Source of the DNA: JBBTCX01 sp964494205
GTDB taxonomy: Bacteria; Planctomycetota; Phycisphaerae; UBA1845
DNA length: 64,000 nucleotides
Assembly: GCA_964494205.1 (NCBI GenBank)
Contig: CAZBRD010000011.1
Location: forward strand, 62,001 to 126,000
Direction: 5' to 3'
A program made the position numbers and the translations under genes. Positions within the stretch are counted from its first letter, which is position 1. The number at the start of each line of letters is the position of its first letter. The notes under the pieces were generated by a model. That model worked only from the letters and a program-made list of their open reading frames with translations, had not been told where the DNA came from and searched no databases. Positions 25,265-34,280 of the stretch are shown one piece after another.

Positions 25265-26599
25265 ATGGAATCACAGAAAAAAACTGAAGGGCGAAGCTGG
25301 GTCGAAGCCAGCGGTCTGCTGCACATACTCAGGATTCTTCGACTCGCGGTCAGCCCATCCAAAATTGCCATCGCCTTTGCATCAATCGTCGCAACATTTA
25401 TTGTTGGCGGTGTTCTCGATTCAATCTGGGGACTGAGCGGCGGGGTTGGGGCTGACGCCATTACGCAGTTCATCGATTCGAAAGAACGCGACACTGCCTA
25501 CGAGGAGCCTGCCGGCGACTACGGCATTTTTAACGTGTGGCGTGAGCACCAGCGGCGCAATGTACTCGGTTTGCTTGCGTCTTCGTTACCTGGTTCGTCG
25601 GTTTCGCTGGGAACGCCTATTGGTAACTACGTCGAGTCGCACGGTCGCAGTCAGCCGCTGCGATATTTCGCCTCTATCTACTACGGCAATTGGTGGTTAA
25701 TCCGACATCATTTCCTTTTCGCGGTGCTATTTGGGGCTGGCGCCCTCGTCATCTGGTCGCTGGGTGGCGGCACGATGTGTCGATTGGCAGCCGTCGAGTT
25801 TGCCCGCGACGAGAAGCCGACACTCGCACAGGCTTTGCGCTTTGCGCTCGACAAGCTCTGGGGCGGTTTCGTGCTTGCACCGTGTATTCCACTAGCCTTT
25901 GTCTTTATCGCGATCTTACTCATGATTCTGGTTGGCTGCGTTATTCGCATCCCCTGGCTCGGAGATGTTGTCGGCGGCCTTCTGTTCTTCCTCCCGCTAT
26001 TGGGCGGCTTCTTTGTCGTGCTGATGCTTGCGGGCATGCTGTTGGGCGGCGGGCTTCTGTGGCCATCGGTTGCCGCGGAAGGGTCTGACGCATTCGATGC
26101 GTTCCAACGAAGCGTTTCGTATTCACTCTGGAAGCTCTGGAAAACCATCTACTACATCACCGTGGTGACGGTTTTTGCCAGCTTCTGCTGGGTGGTGGCC
26201 AACCTCGGCACGTTCGTCGCCCTTAGCATCGCTCGCGCTGCCCTGGGTTTCGGATCCAGCTGGTTCGGGTTTTGGCCGAAAGAAGCGGGCCCGCAGCCTT
26301 TGAGCAAGATCGACCATCTCTGGCCCATGATAGGCCCAAACGCCCTTCATGCGTGGCCGAGCGGTTCTTTGGGCGTGTTCGAGTACTTTTCGGCTGCCTG
26401 CGTGTGGGTCTGGGTGATGGTCTTTGTCGGTCTTGTGTGGGCGTTTCTCGCATCCTTCTACCACACAGCGTGGACGGTTCTCTACTTCCTCCTCCGCCGC
26501 GATGTAGACATGATTGAAATAGATGAGGTTTACATCGAGGAGACGGAGCCGCCAACGCTCGCGTCAATGCCGCCAAAGTCAACTTCGCCGGCTTCTTAA
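25265..26599 (+). CDS. Multi-pass membrane protein, function unknown
   Basis: The protein has 444 residues with about seven to eight transmembrane helices: one near residue 35 (IAIAFASIVATFIVGGV), one near 155 (FLFAVLFGAGALVIWSLGG), a dense block at 205-275 (FVFIAILLMILVGCVI, LLFFLPLLGGFFVVLMLAGML), one near 295-325 and a C-terminal pair near 375-415. A soluble acidic tail follows. The middle block resembles the DUF975/YciC-like integral membrane pattern, but I cannot name a family with confidence. It follows trpA by 112 nt on the same strand, and co-transcription is uncertain. Confidence 0.65.
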   Translation: MESQKKTEGRSWVEASGLLHILRILRLAVSPSKIAIAFASIVATFIVGGVLDSIWGLSGGVGADAITQFIDSKERDTAYEEPAGDYGIFNVWREHQRRNVLGLLASSLPGSSVSLGTPIGNYVESHGRSQPLRYFASIYYGNWWLIRHHFLFAVLFGAGALVIWSLGGGTMCRLAAVEFARDEKPTLAQALRFALDKLWGGFVLAPCIPLAFVFIAILLMILVGCVIRIPWLGDVVGGLLFFLPLLGGFFVVLMLAGMLLGGGLLWPSVAAEGSDAFDAFQRSVSYSLWKLWKTIYYITVVTVFASFCWVVANLGTFVALSIARAALGFGSSWFGFWPKEAGPQPLSKIDHLWPMIGPNALHAWPSGSLGVFEYFSAACVWVWVMVFVGLVWAFLASFYHTAWTVLYFLLRRDVDMIEIDEVYIEETEPPTLASMPPKSTSPAS

Positions 26600-26651
26600 T
26601 AGTAGTCCGGTCGTTCATACCTATTGAAGTTGCTGGAATCATCGAGATTCG

Positions 26652-26684
26652 CCACGGCCAAGCTGCGGCTTGACCGTGCCACCC
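26652..26684 (+). repeat. Dispersed 33-nt palindromic repeat, copy 3
   Basis: Read on the plus strand it differs by one base (C for T in the loop) from the reverse complement of copy 1. It sits in the 266-nt gap between the membrane protein and the glycosyltransferase cluster. Confidence 0.85.
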
Positions 26685-26865
26685 TGAATTACTTCAGTCG
26701 GCCGAAGACTCAACTGACACCGATTCGGATGAATAGAGTACGGCTCATAGGCCGATACTCCTATCACGTACGCGCGAACGGAGCGGTTGTGGTATGCGCG
26801 TCGCAGAGGGATTGGCGACGTACCTGTAACCGGAATGCCGATGGATCGGCCAGTAGAGGCAAAGC

Positions 26866-28734
26866 ATGAGGCTTGGATTGTTTCGCAACGGCTGGTGGCA
26901 GGAAGCCGCTCGTTCGTTGAACCTCGCACATGTCGATCTGCCCATTGCAGAGCACGCCAGCGGCAACGCTTACGCTGCGGACATCGAAGCGCGCGTGGTC
27001 AATTCAGTGGCTGTCGCGGAGGCGCACCAACGTGAGCCGGTCGATCTGCTGCTGGACAACAGTGGGACCGGTTTGACCCTCTCGCGCGACGCCGCGACGT
27101 CAGATTCCATCAAGCTCACGCACGAAGCTCTCGGCAAACCGCTTTGCTCGCATTTCATCGACCCCATCACGACGTCGTTCCAGGGTCTCGACTTCGGCCT
27201 CACGTGGCAGTGTCTGCACAGCCAGCACTGGATTAAAGCGTATTGGGATAAGGCCGGCGTGACTGAGCTGCTGCGAATGGGAATCCCGAATGTGGTCCAT
27301 CTGCCGATGGCTGCACCGGTGCGCGAGTACGACACGCGCCCGCTTGACCCGCGCGAATGTAAATACTCCGTATCCTTTGTCGGCGGTCAAAACACCAGCT
27401 TTTTCTCCGACGGCGGCAGTGCGCCGAAGCAGACGCTTCTGCCCGGATTGATCGCACATTTCATGCGAGAGGGCATGCCCGCATCATCGTACTACGAAGC
27501 TTACTACGATGCGTATCGCTTCGATGAGCCGATCAATGACCGCGCCGACATGGCTACCCGCGTGAACAAGGCGGTCAACTATTTCAACAACAAGCTGTTT
27601 TACCATGCGGCGATGTGCATTCGTAATCGCGACCGATTTGTTGTTTTTCTCAAGCAACAGTTGGGGGACATGTTTCGACTGATCGGAACGCGGTGGGACG
27701 CCGCCTATGGAGTTCCCTGCGAGCCGCCTCTCTGTTCTATCGATGCATACTTCCAGCATTTCCGGGATACGGCCATCAATATCAATCTCGTAAACGGCAA
27801 CGCCGAGACCGGTCTCAACATGCGACACTTTGAAATCACCGCAGCCGGTGGATTCATGCTCTGCTTCGATCAACCGGAGCTGGCGGAACAGTTTATTGTG
27901 GGCAAAGAGTGCGTCTCATTCACCAGCGAGGCGGACCTGATCGATAAGATTCATTACTTTCTCGCGCATCCTGACGAGCGCTGCGCGATCGCATTGGCTG
28001 GGCAGCGGCGGACTCTCTCGCAACATCTGTATTCGCATCGATTGCAATCGGTACTCAGCCTGTTCAAACCAAGACCCGCGGTTGAGTTTTCCTCAAGCAA
28101 CTGCGACGCCGATTTCAAGCGACTCTTGCCAGACCCGGAAATCATTCTCGATTGCGGGGCCAACGTAGGGCAAATGGCTCGCGGCCTGCGGCGCATTTAC
28201 CCCAAGGCAGACATCTATTCTTTCGAGCCTGTTGCGTCCGTGTTCAATCAGTTGGAACAGACCGCCAAGGAACTTCGATTGCACACCGTGAAGAAGGCTG
28301 TCGGCGATCGCGACGGGCGGACCACGATCAATCTCACCGTCAGTCCCGAAGCCAACTCGCTGCTGGGATACCAGGATGACAACCCTTGCGCGAAGTGGAC
28401 CCAGATCACCGGCACGGAAGAAATCGAGATTTGCACGCTGGACCGCTGGTGCACAGATAACAGTATCGATCCGCGCCGCGTCGGCCTGCTGAAGCTGGAT
28501 GTGCAGGGTGCGGAGTTGCAGGCGCTCATCGGCGCGCGCAATCTTCTGAAGCATGTAAAGCTTATTTACCTGGAAGTCGCGTTCGTTCCCATTTATCGCG
28601 ACTGTCCGCTGCTCGCGGACATTGACCGCTATCTGAATGAATGTCGATTTGCGCGATACGCGATTTACCCGTCTGATCAACCGCACAACTGGGGCGACGC
28701 CTTGTACGTCCGTCGCGAGGAGAACCGTGCATGA
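26866..28734 (+). CDS. Bifunctional glycosyltransferase (CgeB-like) / FkbM methyltransferase
   Basis: The protein has 622 residues. Residues 1-400 are a GT-B glycosyltransferase-like region. It includes IPNVVHLPMAAP, SVSFVGGQN, a FEITAAGGFMLCF nucleotide-sugar loop and QRRTLSQHLYSHRL, as in CgeB/spore-maturation and related families. Residues 420-622 are a SAM-dependent FkbM domain: ILDCGANVGQMARGL (SAM loop), YSFEPVASVFNQL and LLKLDVQGAELQALIG. The product would add a sugar and O-methylate a glycan in the cytoplasm. The stop overlaps the next gene by four bases (ATGA). The N-terminal half is paralogous to the next protein. Confidence 0.8.
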   Translation: MRLGLFRNGWWQEAARSLNLAHVDLPIAEHASGNAYAADIEARVVNSVAVAEAHQREPVDLLLDNSGTGLTLSRDAATSDSIKLTHEALGKPLCSHFIDPITTSFQGLDFGLTWQCLHSQHWIKAYWDKAGVTELLRMGIPNVVHLPMAAPVREYDTRPLDPRECKYSVSFVGGQNTSFFSDGGSAPKQTLLPGLIAHFMREGMPASSYYEAYYDAYRFDEPINDRADMATRVNKAVNYFNNKLFYHAAMCIRNRDRFVVFLKQQLGDMFRLIGTRWDAAYGVPCEPPLCSIDAYFQHFRDTAININLVNGNAETGLNMRHFEITAAGGFMLCFDQPELAEQFIVGKECVSFTSEADLIDKIHYFLAHPDERCAIALAGQRRTLSQHLYSHRLQSVLSLFKPRPAVEFSSSNCDADFKRLLPDPEIILDCGANVGQMARGLRRIYPKADIYSFEPVASVFNQLEQTAKELRLHTVKKAVGDRDGRTTINLTVSPEANSLLGYQDDNPCAKWTQITGTEEIEICTLDRWCTDNSIDPRRVGLLKLDVQGAELQALIGARNLLKHVKLIYLEVAFVPIYRDCPLLADIDRYLNECRFARYAIYPSDQPHNWGDALYVRREENRA

Positions 28735-30125
28735 GTCGACGACCACTACGCATTGCCGTCATTCCCCAGTTGGAGCGATCCGCCCGCGAAGCCGGCTTGG
28801 ATGTCTACACGCTTCCGGAACTGCCCAGCCTCGACTTCCATCGTCCGTGGCAGCAACGCCTGCAAGATGGAAACATCCTGCGACCGTTTCTTGAAAAGAA
28901 CGACATTGAGCTACTTCTCGACTTCAACACAGCGGCCATGACGTTGCAGCCGGCGACGCCAAATGCCAAGGAAATGCAGCTTACGAATGCGCTCCTGCAA
29001 ATCCCGTACGTCGCGTGCTATCTCGACCCGATTACCTCCACCATGAATCAAGTCACCTGGCCCGACCAGTGGACGGTGCTGGAGAGTCCCGCGTGGATCA
29101 AATGGGTGTGGGAACGTGCCCACGCAGAAGAGCTGACCAAATTGGGAATCCCCAACGTCATCACCATGCCCATGGCTGCTACCAACGATGACTTCGATAC
29201 AGGTCCGTTGCCGACGCCCGATGCAGGTCCTGTAGCTGCGTTCATGGGTCATCCTGCCACAAGTTGGTTCTCTCAGGCACAGCAGACAAAATCTGATCTG
29301 CTGTTTCCTGGGATGACTGCGGCTGCGGTTCATGCGGATATGCCAGAGCTTTCGTTCCACAAGATTTACTATGATCTTTATGGATTCGCCGAACCGCCGA
29401 AACCGACCGACACGCCGCAGGTGCGTGCTCAGAAAAGTTCCGAATACTACAACCACAAGTTCACTTACAACGCTTATCTGGCTGTCAAACAGCGCGACCG
29501 CTTCATTCGATTCCTGACTTTGAAAATGGGCGATACGTTTGAGCTGATCGGTGATCACTGGAAGGAACTGTACGGTCTGCCGCACACCTCGCGCATCTGG
29601 GACATGCCGACGTTACATCGCCGCATGCGTGAGGTGCCGATTTGCCTTAACTTCATGAAGGGCTGTCTGGAATCGGGCTTGAACATTCGACACTTCGAGA
29701 TCACTTCGCACGGCGGCTTCATGCTGACGTATCTCACGCCGGAATTGCACGAATCCTTCGAAATCGGTAAGGAGTGCGCCGTATTTCGCAACGAAGCCGA
29801 GTTGTTGGAGAAAATCCACTATTACATCGGGCACGATGATGAACGTCGTGCCATCGCTGCAGCCGGTCAACGGCGTACGCACTCACAACATCTTTATAGT
29901 CATCGCATACTCTCGCTGATTGATCTCCTGCGTCATGCGGGGGTTCTGCCGAAATTGTTGGGGACGACAGACGAGAGCCTTGAATCGAATGATGCTCCTA
30001 TGATTACGGCGCAAGCGAGCGCGCCATCGATTCCTCGGCGCATTCCGCCGAAGGCGGTGGTCGCGCGCAAACCGCCAAACAACGATACAAACTCAAACTC
30101 GGAAACCGCAGTATGCCCCGGTTGA
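28731..30125 (+). CDS. Glycosyltransferase (CgeB-like), paralogue of the preceding N-terminal half
   Basis: The protein has 464 residues. It aligns by eye along the first ~400 residues with the upstream protein: LDPITSTMNQV versus IDPITTSFQGL, IPNVITMPMAA versus IPNVVHLPMAA, MGHPATSWFS versus VGGQNTSFFS, FEITSHGGFMLTY versus FEITAAGGFMLCF, and GQRRTHSQHLYSHR versus GQRRTLSQHLYSHR. The C-terminal FkbM part is replaced by a short Pro-rich tail. It is translationally coupled at both ends: ATGA overlap upstream, and its last 13 bases overlap the next start. Donor and acceptor are unknown. Confidence 0.78.
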   Translation: MSRRPLRIAVIPQLERSAREAGLDVYTLPELPSLDFHRPWQQRLQDGNILRPFLEKNDIELLLDFNTAAMTLQPATPNAKEMQLTNALLQIPYVACYLDPITSTMNQVTWPDQWTVLESPAWIKWVWERAHAEELTKLGIPNVITMPMAATNDDFDTGPLPTPDAGPVAAFMGHPATSWFSQAQQTKSDLLFPGMTAAAVHADMPELSFHKIYYDLYGFAEPPKPTDTPQVRAQKSSEYYNHKFTYNAYLAVKQRDRFIRFLTLKMGDTFELIGDHWKELYGLPHTSRIWDMPTLHRRMREVPICLNFMKGCLESGLNIRHFEITSHGGFMLTYLTPELHESFEIGKECAVFRNEAELLEKIHYYIGHDDERRAIAAAGQRRTHSQHLYSHRILSLIDLLRHAGVLPKLLGTTDESLESNDAPMITAQASAPSIPRRIPPKAVVARKPPNNDTNSNSETAVCPG

Positions 30126-30832
30126 ACCTCGATCATCTGTACAAAGCGCAGTTCGGTGATGACCGCATCCTGTGGCAGGTCTTCGGACACCGTCCACACG
30201 GGTATTACATCGAAGTGGGTGCGTACGACGGTGTGACGCTGAGCAACACGTATTTCCTCGAGCAAATGGGCTGGTGCGGCCTGCTGATCGAACCGATTCT
30301 TCCGTTCTGTGAAAAGGCGGCGAACGCTCGGCCACGCAGTCGCGTGGTCCACGCAGCATGCAGCAAGCCCGGTGCGGCCAAGACCGCCAAGTTCACGATT
30401 GCGCAGAATGTTCCGGTGTTGTCATTTCTGAACGCCGACGACGAACACAAAGAGCGATGCCTTCGCGAAGGAGCCGAGTTGATCGAAGTCGAAGTCCCCG
30501 TGATCACGCTCGACGATGTCATCATGCACGAACGTCAGAACCCGGCACCGTTCGGCGCGCCCTGGATCTCGAACAAGGGCTGGTGCATCGATCTGATCTC
30601 GATCGACACCGAGGGCTGTGAGATCGATGTGCTGGACGGCATCAAGCTTGATCGCTACAAGCCACGCGTTTTGCTCATCGAAAACGACCGGCCCTCAGGC
30701 AGCGAAATCGAGCCGTATCTCGATCGTCGCGGCTATCGCAAGTTTTTCCGTCAGAAGATCAACGACTTTTACGTGAGAAAAGATTACGCAGGTCATGATT
30801 TGAAACTGGAGGGGCTGCAAGCACCGCCCTGA
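30113..30832 (+). CDS. FkbM family SAM-dependent methyltransferase
   Basis: The protein has 239 residues. Motifs of the FkbM/Methyltransf_21 fold: YYIEVGAYDGVTLSNT (SAM loop), GLLIEPILPFCEKAA (acidic end of strand 2), ISIDTEGCEIDVLDGI and RVLLIENDR. This loop (VGAYDG) differs from the DCGAN type in the fused upstream protein, so the two are separate subfamilies rather than copies. It probably O-methylates a sugar hydroxyl in the same glycan. It overlaps the preceding gene by 13 nt and is the last gene of the plus-strand operon. Confidence 0.85.
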   Translation: MPRLNLDHLYKAQFGDDRILWQVFGHRPHGYYIEVGAYDGVTLSNTYFLEQMGWCGLLIEPILPFCEKAANARPRSRVVHAACSKPGAAKTAKFTIAQNVPVLSFLNADDEHKERCLREGAELIEVEVPVITLDDVIMHERQNPAPFGAPWISNKGWCIDLISIDTEGCEIDVLDGIKLDRYKPRVLLIENDRPSGSEIEPYLDRRGYRKFFRQKINDFYVRKDYAGHDLKLEGLQAPP

Positions 30833-30874
30833 TCGTGTGGTTGCTCAATCTAGAACTGCGGATCAATTCATCCC

Positions 30875-32092
30875 TCACGATCGAGCCGAACCAACCAACT
30901 GTGCGCGACCATCAGAATTCACGCGTGCCGTAGTGCGACTCGCCACAATGTCCTCATAGAGCTTGAGCATTTCGCTCGCATGGCGGCTCATGCTCACATG
31001 ATCAGCCACTTCCTTCGCGACTGAACCAATTTTTCTTCTTAGCTGCGGCTCGCGCAACTGCTCGACTCGATCCGCCATTGCAATAACGTCAGCCGGATCG
31101 TCAATCACGAAACCGTTGCGACCGTCGTCGATCATTTCGGCTGATCCATCCCAGCGAGTGGCCACACAGGGGAGTCCTGAACTCATTGCCTCAAGCACGA
31201 CACGACTGCACGGATCGAAGTAAGTCGGGTGGACAATCACGTCGGCTGCATGTCGAAACTCCGTCACGCGATCGCTGGGGCCGGTGAAAATCAACTGCTT
31301 GGAAATGCCGAGCTTGCCGGCGAGTTTGTGCCAGCGAGTCGATTCGCCCTTGCCGACAACGAGTGAACGGACATCATTCACGCCGCGCGACACGAGCAGT
31401 GACATAGCCTCCATCCACCGGTGAACGCCTTTCAAGCGGAAATTATGGGCCACGACCAGAACGAGCAGCTCGTCTTCCGCGATGCCGAACTCCCGGCGAA
31501 TGCTACCGCGATCAGCCGCACGAACGTCGTCCGGTGTCGCATCGACCTCCACCGCGTTGTAGATCATGCGCATTCGCGAATCGGGCAGCGAGTAGTGTTC
31601 CTTCAACTGCCGCACGACATAATTGGAGATGGCCACAATAATCGGGCCGCTCGCTCGGCCGATCATTCGCCGCTCCATCGCGAGCATGTATCGCTGCTTG
31701 ACGTTGAAGCGATTCGCCTGCCGCTTGATCGCACGCATGGCCGGTGACTGCACCATCGCCAAGTTCCGCTCGATGCTTTCAGCCACCGTACCGCCGCGCG
31801 GCTGATAGATGTCGGCTGCCAGGAACGGCGAAATCGCATGCACAATATCGAACGACTCCGAACGAATCATGCGCTCGACGCGGTGCGCAAACGTCATGCT
31901 CCGTCGCGTGCGCGACATGGCTGCCCCGCTCACGCTGCGAACCGTCAAACCGGGAATGGACGCGGGTCGACTCCGCGTGAACACGTGCACTTCGACGCCG
32001 AGTTGCAGAAGCTCATATAGGAATTGCCGGGTAGAGGCCTCAGCCCCTCCACGCCACGCATCGAGCCACTCGGAGATCAGCGCAACCTTCAT
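30875..32092 (-). CDS. Glycosyltransferase family 4 protein (WaaG-like)
   Basis: The protein has 405 residues. It is a GT-B retaining enzyme with an N-terminal EWLDAWRGGAE acceptor loop. A C-terminal donor domain follows, with VLVVAHNFRLKGVHRWMEA, ADVIVHPTYFDPCSRVVLEAMSSGLPCVATRWDG (the EX7E motif, E...E in the nucleotide-sugar site) and DGRNGFVIDDP. This matches LPS-core alpha-glucosyltransferase WaaG and relatives. Its start overlaps the kinase gene upstream by four bases, so it is the last gene of the waaF-kinase-GT operon. The exact sugar added is inference. Confidence 0.85.
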   Translation of the reverse strand: MKVALISEWLDAWRGGAEASTRQFLYELLQLGVEVHVFTRSRPASIPGLTVRSVSGAAMSRTRRSMTFAHRVERMIRSESFDIVHAISPFLAADIYQPRGGTVAESIERNLAMVQSPAMRAIKRQANRFNVKQRYMLAMERRMIGRASGPIIVAISNYVVRQLKEHYSLPDSRMRMIYNAVEVDATPDDVRAADRGSIRREFGIAEDELLVLVVAHNFRLKGVHRWMEAMSLLVSRGVNDVRSLVVGKGESTRWHKLAGKLGISKQLIFTGPSDRVTEFRHAADVIVHPTYFDPCSRVVLEAMSSGLPCVATRWDGSAEMIDDGRNGFVIDDPADVIAMADRVEQLREPQLRRKIGSVAKEVADHVSMSRHASEMLKLYEDIVASRTTARVNSDGRAQLVGSARS

Positions 32093-33087
32093 GCGGAGGC
32101 TGCCTTCAAAACGAGGTTTCTTCGCCGATCGTGCCGAGCGATCTGATTTGTCTTGCCCACGATTTGGAAGATCAATCGCCGAATATTTGGGTCAAGCTTT
32201 CGCTTTTTACGAACGCCAACGGTCTGCACAAGTCGATGCGCAACATGAGCGATTTCGCACGCCGCAGCACCATCACCATCGTGCCGCGGTGCCGTTGCAT
32301 CGTGTCGCAGTTTTCGCACCTGCGACAAATAATCGACAAGCCATCGAATGCGTCTCGTCGCGCCCAGCACATGGTCCGGTGTCGAATAATTCAGCGAGGC
32401 AAGATCCTTGACGATCCAGCGCTGCGCTCGCCACGCGGGTTTGAGCACGCGTTGGAGATCGATGAGGTGAAGTCGCTTTTCAGATGAAGGACCATCGTAA
32501 TACAAGTGCGAAAGATACAGGTCGCGATGGACATATCCGTGCCCGTGCAACTTAGCCACAAGCTCTGCAACGTCATGCAGCAGATCGCCAAAATCGATCC
32601 GGCTGGAGAAGTGCTCGTTCTGTGTTAGTACATACAGCGATCGACCCGGCACGGCTGCCATCAGCACGACGCTTCTCACCTCGCGCCCGCGGAGAAACTC
32701 ATCTCCGTAAGCAATCGCCCTCGGGCATGCAATCCCCGCTGCAGCGAGGATTCGCAACCAGGTCCACTCCACGCCCGCGACGCTACCCGCGCCGTTGTCG
32801 GCACGGCGAATGTCGCGTTTCACGGAATTGGGCGGATTCTTAAATCGCTTCAGATACAGAACGCGCGACCCGCTTGCATCTTCCACGCGCAGTCGCAGTC
32901 TCTCCCGCCATTTGCTGAGCCCGGGCTTGTCCAAAGATTCTGCGTCGCGTGCCTGAAAAAGTGCATCTAGTGAATCAAGACCCGCCTCACGAAGAAAAGC
33001 CGCAGCCCCAGCGTCAACGATCAGGTCGTTGAGCTGCACGAGGTCATTCGCCGGTCGCCAGGATGCTGTCCGCTCCGCGGTCATCAA
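32089..33087 (-). CDS. Lipopolysaccharide core heptose kinase family protein (WaaP/InaA-like)
   Basis: The protein has 332 residues. It is an atypical kinase fold with RVLYLKRFKNPP (ATP lysine), HGHGYVHRDLYLSHLYYD (catalytic loop HRDLYLxHL as in WaaP) and LHLIDLQRVLKP (metal-binding DLQR in place of DFG). WaaP phosphorylates heptose I of the LPS inner core in the cytoplasm and needs its product for outer-membrane stability. Four-base overlaps with both neighbours place it in the LPS-core operon, which supports the assignment. Confidence 0.85.
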   Translation of the reverse strand: MMTAERTASWRPANDLVQLNDLIVDAGAAAFLREAGLDSLDALFQARDAESLDKPGLSKWRERLRLRVEDASGSRVLYLKRFKNPPNSVKRDIRRADNGAGSVAGVEWTWLRILAAAGIACPRAIAYGDEFLRGREVRSVVLMAAVPGRSLYVLTQNEHFSSRIDFGDLLHDVAELVAKLHGHGYVHRDLYLSHLYYDGPSSEKRLHLIDLQRVLKPAWRAQRWIVKDLASLNYSTPDHVLGATRRIRWLVDYLSQVRKLRHDATAPRHDGDGAAACEIAHVAHRLVQTVGVRKKRKLDPNIRRLIFQIVGKTNQIARHDRRRNLVLKAASA

Positions 33088-34175
33088 TGGACTCGAACCC
33101 CCTTCCGTGAGAGTACGTCAACCGCAGCTTCGTAGACTGCGTCAGCCGTCAGGCCCGTCATGCACTTGTGATGCCCCAGCGGGCACACACGCTGCTGACA
33201 CGGACCGCAATCAACATCGATCCGCGCGATCCGCTCATCAGAATAACCCGTGGCTGTCCATTCCGGATGCGTGGGACCGAAGACTGATACAACCGCGAGA
33301 CCAAACGCCTTGGCGATGTGTCGCGGCCCTGCATCGGTGCACAACATCAGATCACACCGCGCGATCAGCGATTTCAATTGACTGAGCGACAAACGCGGAT
33401 TGTCGAAAAGGTGCGACGGAAATTTCATGTGCGTCGCAATCGACCGCGCGATGCTTTCCTCGCCCGGTCCACACGTGATGATGACGGCTGCGCTATACTC
33501 CGCGATCAGGCGATCAGCCACCGCCGCAAATCGCTCCGGCAACCACAGCTTGGCTACGCCGTATCGTGCGCCCGGGCTGATCACGACCAGCGGATGTCGA
33601 TCCGCTATTTCGAGCGACGTCAGCCGCGATTCGATCTCCTCATCGTCGCGCGGCAGAGTGTATAGACTCATGACATCATCGGGCCGCCTGCATCCCACAC
33701 GCTCCGCGAGATCGGCGTAATACTCAACCAAAGGCATCGGCTTGTAGTGTCCGTTCTCTCGATTCTTCACAGGCACGCGATCGGTAAGCAGCCAGCCGCG
33801 GCCGTCGCGATCGTAACCGATGCGTCGCTTTGCACCGGCTAATCTCGCCACCGCGGCTGAGCGAAACGAGTTCGGCAGCAGGATGGCGTAATCGAATTTC
33901 TTAGATCGCAGTTCGCGGATCATTGTTCGAAAATCACGAGAGAGCGGCGTGCGCGATTTCTTGCCCGGCCACTCCACCCAAACGTCCATCAGATCGCACC
34001 CGGTCACCAGATCGCAAAGATTGGCTTCGCCGAGAAACGTGATTTGCGCTTCGGCAAATCGCTCTCGCATCGCGCGTAGGAACGGCGTGGCCATCACGAA
34101 ATCGCCCACCCATGTCGGTAGTACGATCAAAATGGTGCGTGGTTCACTGCCGATTGGAGACGCCGCGGAGATCAC
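33084..34175 (-). CDS. waaF: Lipopolysaccharide heptosyltransferase (WaaF-like, GT9)
   Basis: The protein has 363 residues. The GT9 signature is seen in ILIVLPTWVGDFVMATPFLRAMRERF (acceptor side, with the catalytic Asp in GD) and in VVISPGARYGVAKLWLPERFAAVAD plus CTDAGPRHIAKAFGLAVVSVFGPTHPEWT (ADP-heptose site). It transfers heptose from ADP-heptose to the inner core. First gene of a three-gene minus-strand operon with four-base overlaps. WaaF (heptosyltransferase II) fits best; the C or Q paralogues cannot be excluded. Confidence 0.85.
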   Translation of the reverse strand: MISAASPIGSEPRTILIVLPTWVGDFVMATPFLRAMRERFAEAQITFLGEANLCDLVTGCDLMDVWVEWPGKKSRTPLSRDFRTMIRELRSKKFDYAILLPNSFRSAAVARLAGAKRRIGYDRDGRGWLLTDRVPVKNRENGHYKPMPLVEYYADLAERVGCRRPDDVMSLYTLPRDDEEIESRLTSLEIADRHPLVVISPGARYGVAKLWLPERFAAVADRLIAEYSAAVIITCGPGEESIARSIATHMKFPSHLFDNPRLSLSQLKSLIARCDLMLCTDAGPRHIAKAFGLAVVSVFGPTHPEWTATGYSDERIARIDVDCGPCQQRVCPLGHHKCMTGLTADAVYEAAVDVLSRKGVRVH

Positions 34176-34280
34176 ATCACTATCGTAAGGTCATTGCAGG
34201 TTGAAACAAAATGCAGCCATGAAAAGCACTTTTCCAAGCGGTCATTGTGGAGACTTGTCGAAAGTCGGTGGTGATTCACA

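Noticed and set aside
26866..34175. Glycan gene block as a recently transferred island
   Set aside because: Codon and base composition look like the neighbours, and no integrase, tRNA junction or direct repeat bounds the block.
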